This document shows, in pieces, positions 4,843 to 5,639 of a stretch of 5,639 bases of DNA (position 1 is its first letter; each line of letters begins with the position of its first letter). Under the pieces are notes generated by a model, which was not told the origin of the DNA, did no database searches, and saw only the letters and a list, made by a program, of their open reading frames with translations. Source of the stretch: Caldifarciminota bacterium (GTDB taxonomy: Bacteria > Hydrothermota > Tepidihabitantia > Tepidihabitantales > Tepidihabitantaceae). The position numbers and the translations under genes were made by a program. The stretch lies in assembly GCA_016935775.1 (NCBI GenBank), contig JAFGQF010000282.1, forward strand, positions 1-5,639, in the 5' to 3' direction.

Positions 4843-5639
4843 CGCTCCCTGCCCTTCCTCGCCCGGTGCGCCTTCTTCAGCATCTCGTCGTCCATCTGCT
4901 CGAGTACCTCGCGGATGCGGTCCCGGTGTCGGGCGGCGTCTTCAAAACGGAGTTCGGCCGACGCCTCTTCCATCTTGCGCTGGAGCTTCGCCAGCAGTTC
5001 GAGCCGGTCGCCGGTATTCTCCGGTTCGGGCTCTGGCTCCTCCTCGCGGCGCCGGGCGTCGGCCACCGCGGTCGTCGCCGTCACCTGGTCGATTGACTTG
5101 GCAATCGTCCGCGGCACGATGCCGTGTTGCTCGTTGTACTCGACCTGCTTGCTGCGCCTCCGGTCGGTCTCGTCGAGCGCGGCCCGGATCGAGCGGGTGA
5201 TGGTGTCGGCGTAGAGGATGACCCGGCCGCCGACGTTGCGCGCGGCCCGGCCCGCGGTCTGGATGAGCGAGCGCTCGTCGCGCAGGAACCCCTCCTTGTC
5301 GGCGTCGAGGATGGCGACCAGCGACACCTCGGGCAGGTCCAACCCCTCGCGCAGCAGGTTGATACCGACCAGCACGTCGAACTCGCCCAGCCGCAGCCCG
5401 CGCAGGATTTCCACCCGCTCGAGCGCGTTGATCTCCGAGTGCAGGTACTTGACCTTGAGCCCCATCTCGGCGAGGTACTCGGCCAGGTCCTCGGACATCC
5501 GCTTGGTCAGGGTCGTCACCAGCACGCGCTCGTGCCGCTCGGCCCGCTGCCGGATTTCCTCGACCAGGTCGTCCACCTGGCCCTTGGTCGGCCTCACCAC
5601 CATCTCCGGGTCCACCAGCCCGGTCGGCCGGACGATCAG
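4839..5639 (-). CDS. uvrB: Excinuclease ABC subunit B, C-terminal part (5' end outside window)
   Basis: UvrB is the damage-verifying helicase-like subunit of the UvrABC nucleotide excision repair complex. The frame is open to the right edge (266 codons visible of roughly 660-700 usual), so the N-terminal ATP-binding and damage-binding parts are missing only because of the window. The fragment starts inside the IVRPTGLVDPE block before RPTKGQVDDL. Counting from the edge: VLVTTLTKRMSEDL (39-52), YLHSEINALERVEILRGLR (65-83), GINLLREGLDLPEVSL (92-107), LDADKEGFLRDERSLIQTAG (111-130) and the arginine-finger region GRAARN (130-135) of the second helicase lobe; then an acidic linker, EEEPEPEPEN (199-208), and the C-terminal UVR motif (about 213-248) that contacts UvrA/UvrC. 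The protein ends in a basic tail. No disruption is seen. Its stop overlaps the downstream glycosylase start, so the two are probably co-transcribed. Confidence 0.97.
   Translation of the reverse strand: MIVRPTGLVDPEMVVRPTKGQVDDLVEEIRQRAERHERVLVTTLTKRMSEDLAEYLAEMGLKVKYLHSEINALERVEILRGLRLGEFDVLVGINLLREGLDLPEVSLVAILDADKEGFLRDERSLIQTAGRAARNVGGRVILYADTITRSIRAALDETDRRRSKQVEYNEQHGIVPRTIAKSIDQVTATTAVADARRREEEPEPEPENTGDRLELLAKLQRKMEEASAELRFEDAARHRDRIREVLEQMDDEMLKKAHRARKGRER

Noticed and set aside
4762..5214. 150-codon plus-strand frame across the uvrB/glycosylase junction
   Set aside because: It is Ser/Arg-rich antisense sequence over two well-supported genes, with no motif.

Overview
The window is dense, GC-rich bacterial chromosome. 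Most third codon positions are G or C, and intergenic gaps are very short. It carries uvrB, a short bacterial-type purB and an exported HtrA protease, so it is bacterial. A DUF362 protein with two [4Fe-4S] motifs suggests an anaerobic or facultatively anaerobic lineage. The combination does not identify a genus, and no mobile element, CRISPR array, tRNA or rRNA is visible.

Layout: (1) Positions 1-79 hold, on the minus strand, the first 26 codons of an exported protein (a signal peptide plus a few residues) running off the left edge. (2) Positions 80-346 are a divergent intergenic region with a candidate promoter for each direction and a short decayed-looking repeat block. (3) Positions 347-4186 look like one plus-strand operon: htrA-like protease, purB (3 bases later), a 61-codon unknown small protein (26 bases later, strong Shine-Dalgarno), a DUF362/ferredoxin protein (5 bases later), and a possible 35-codon ORF whose ATG overlaps the DUF362 stop. 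(4) Positions 4187-4245 are a short convergent gap. (5) Positions 4246-5639 are a minus-strand DNA-repair pair: the C-terminal 266 codons of uvrB, entering from the right edge, overlapping by 4 bases a uracil-DNA glycosylase superfamily gene that starts with TTG.

How the genes work together: the uvrB-glycosylase pair is a plausible repair unit (nucleotide excision repair helicase plus a base-excision glycosylase), coupled by overlapping stop and start codons. The plus-strand operon mixes envelope protein quality control, purine/AMP synthesis and an unknown iron-sulfur function. The spacing suggests co-transcription, but no shared pathway is evident. The less ordinary points are the glycosylase's departures from the family-4 consensus, the possible leaderless start of htrA, the unknown 61-residue protein tied to a DUF362 protein, and the overlapping 35-codon ORF. 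Nothing here amounts to a demonstrably new system.
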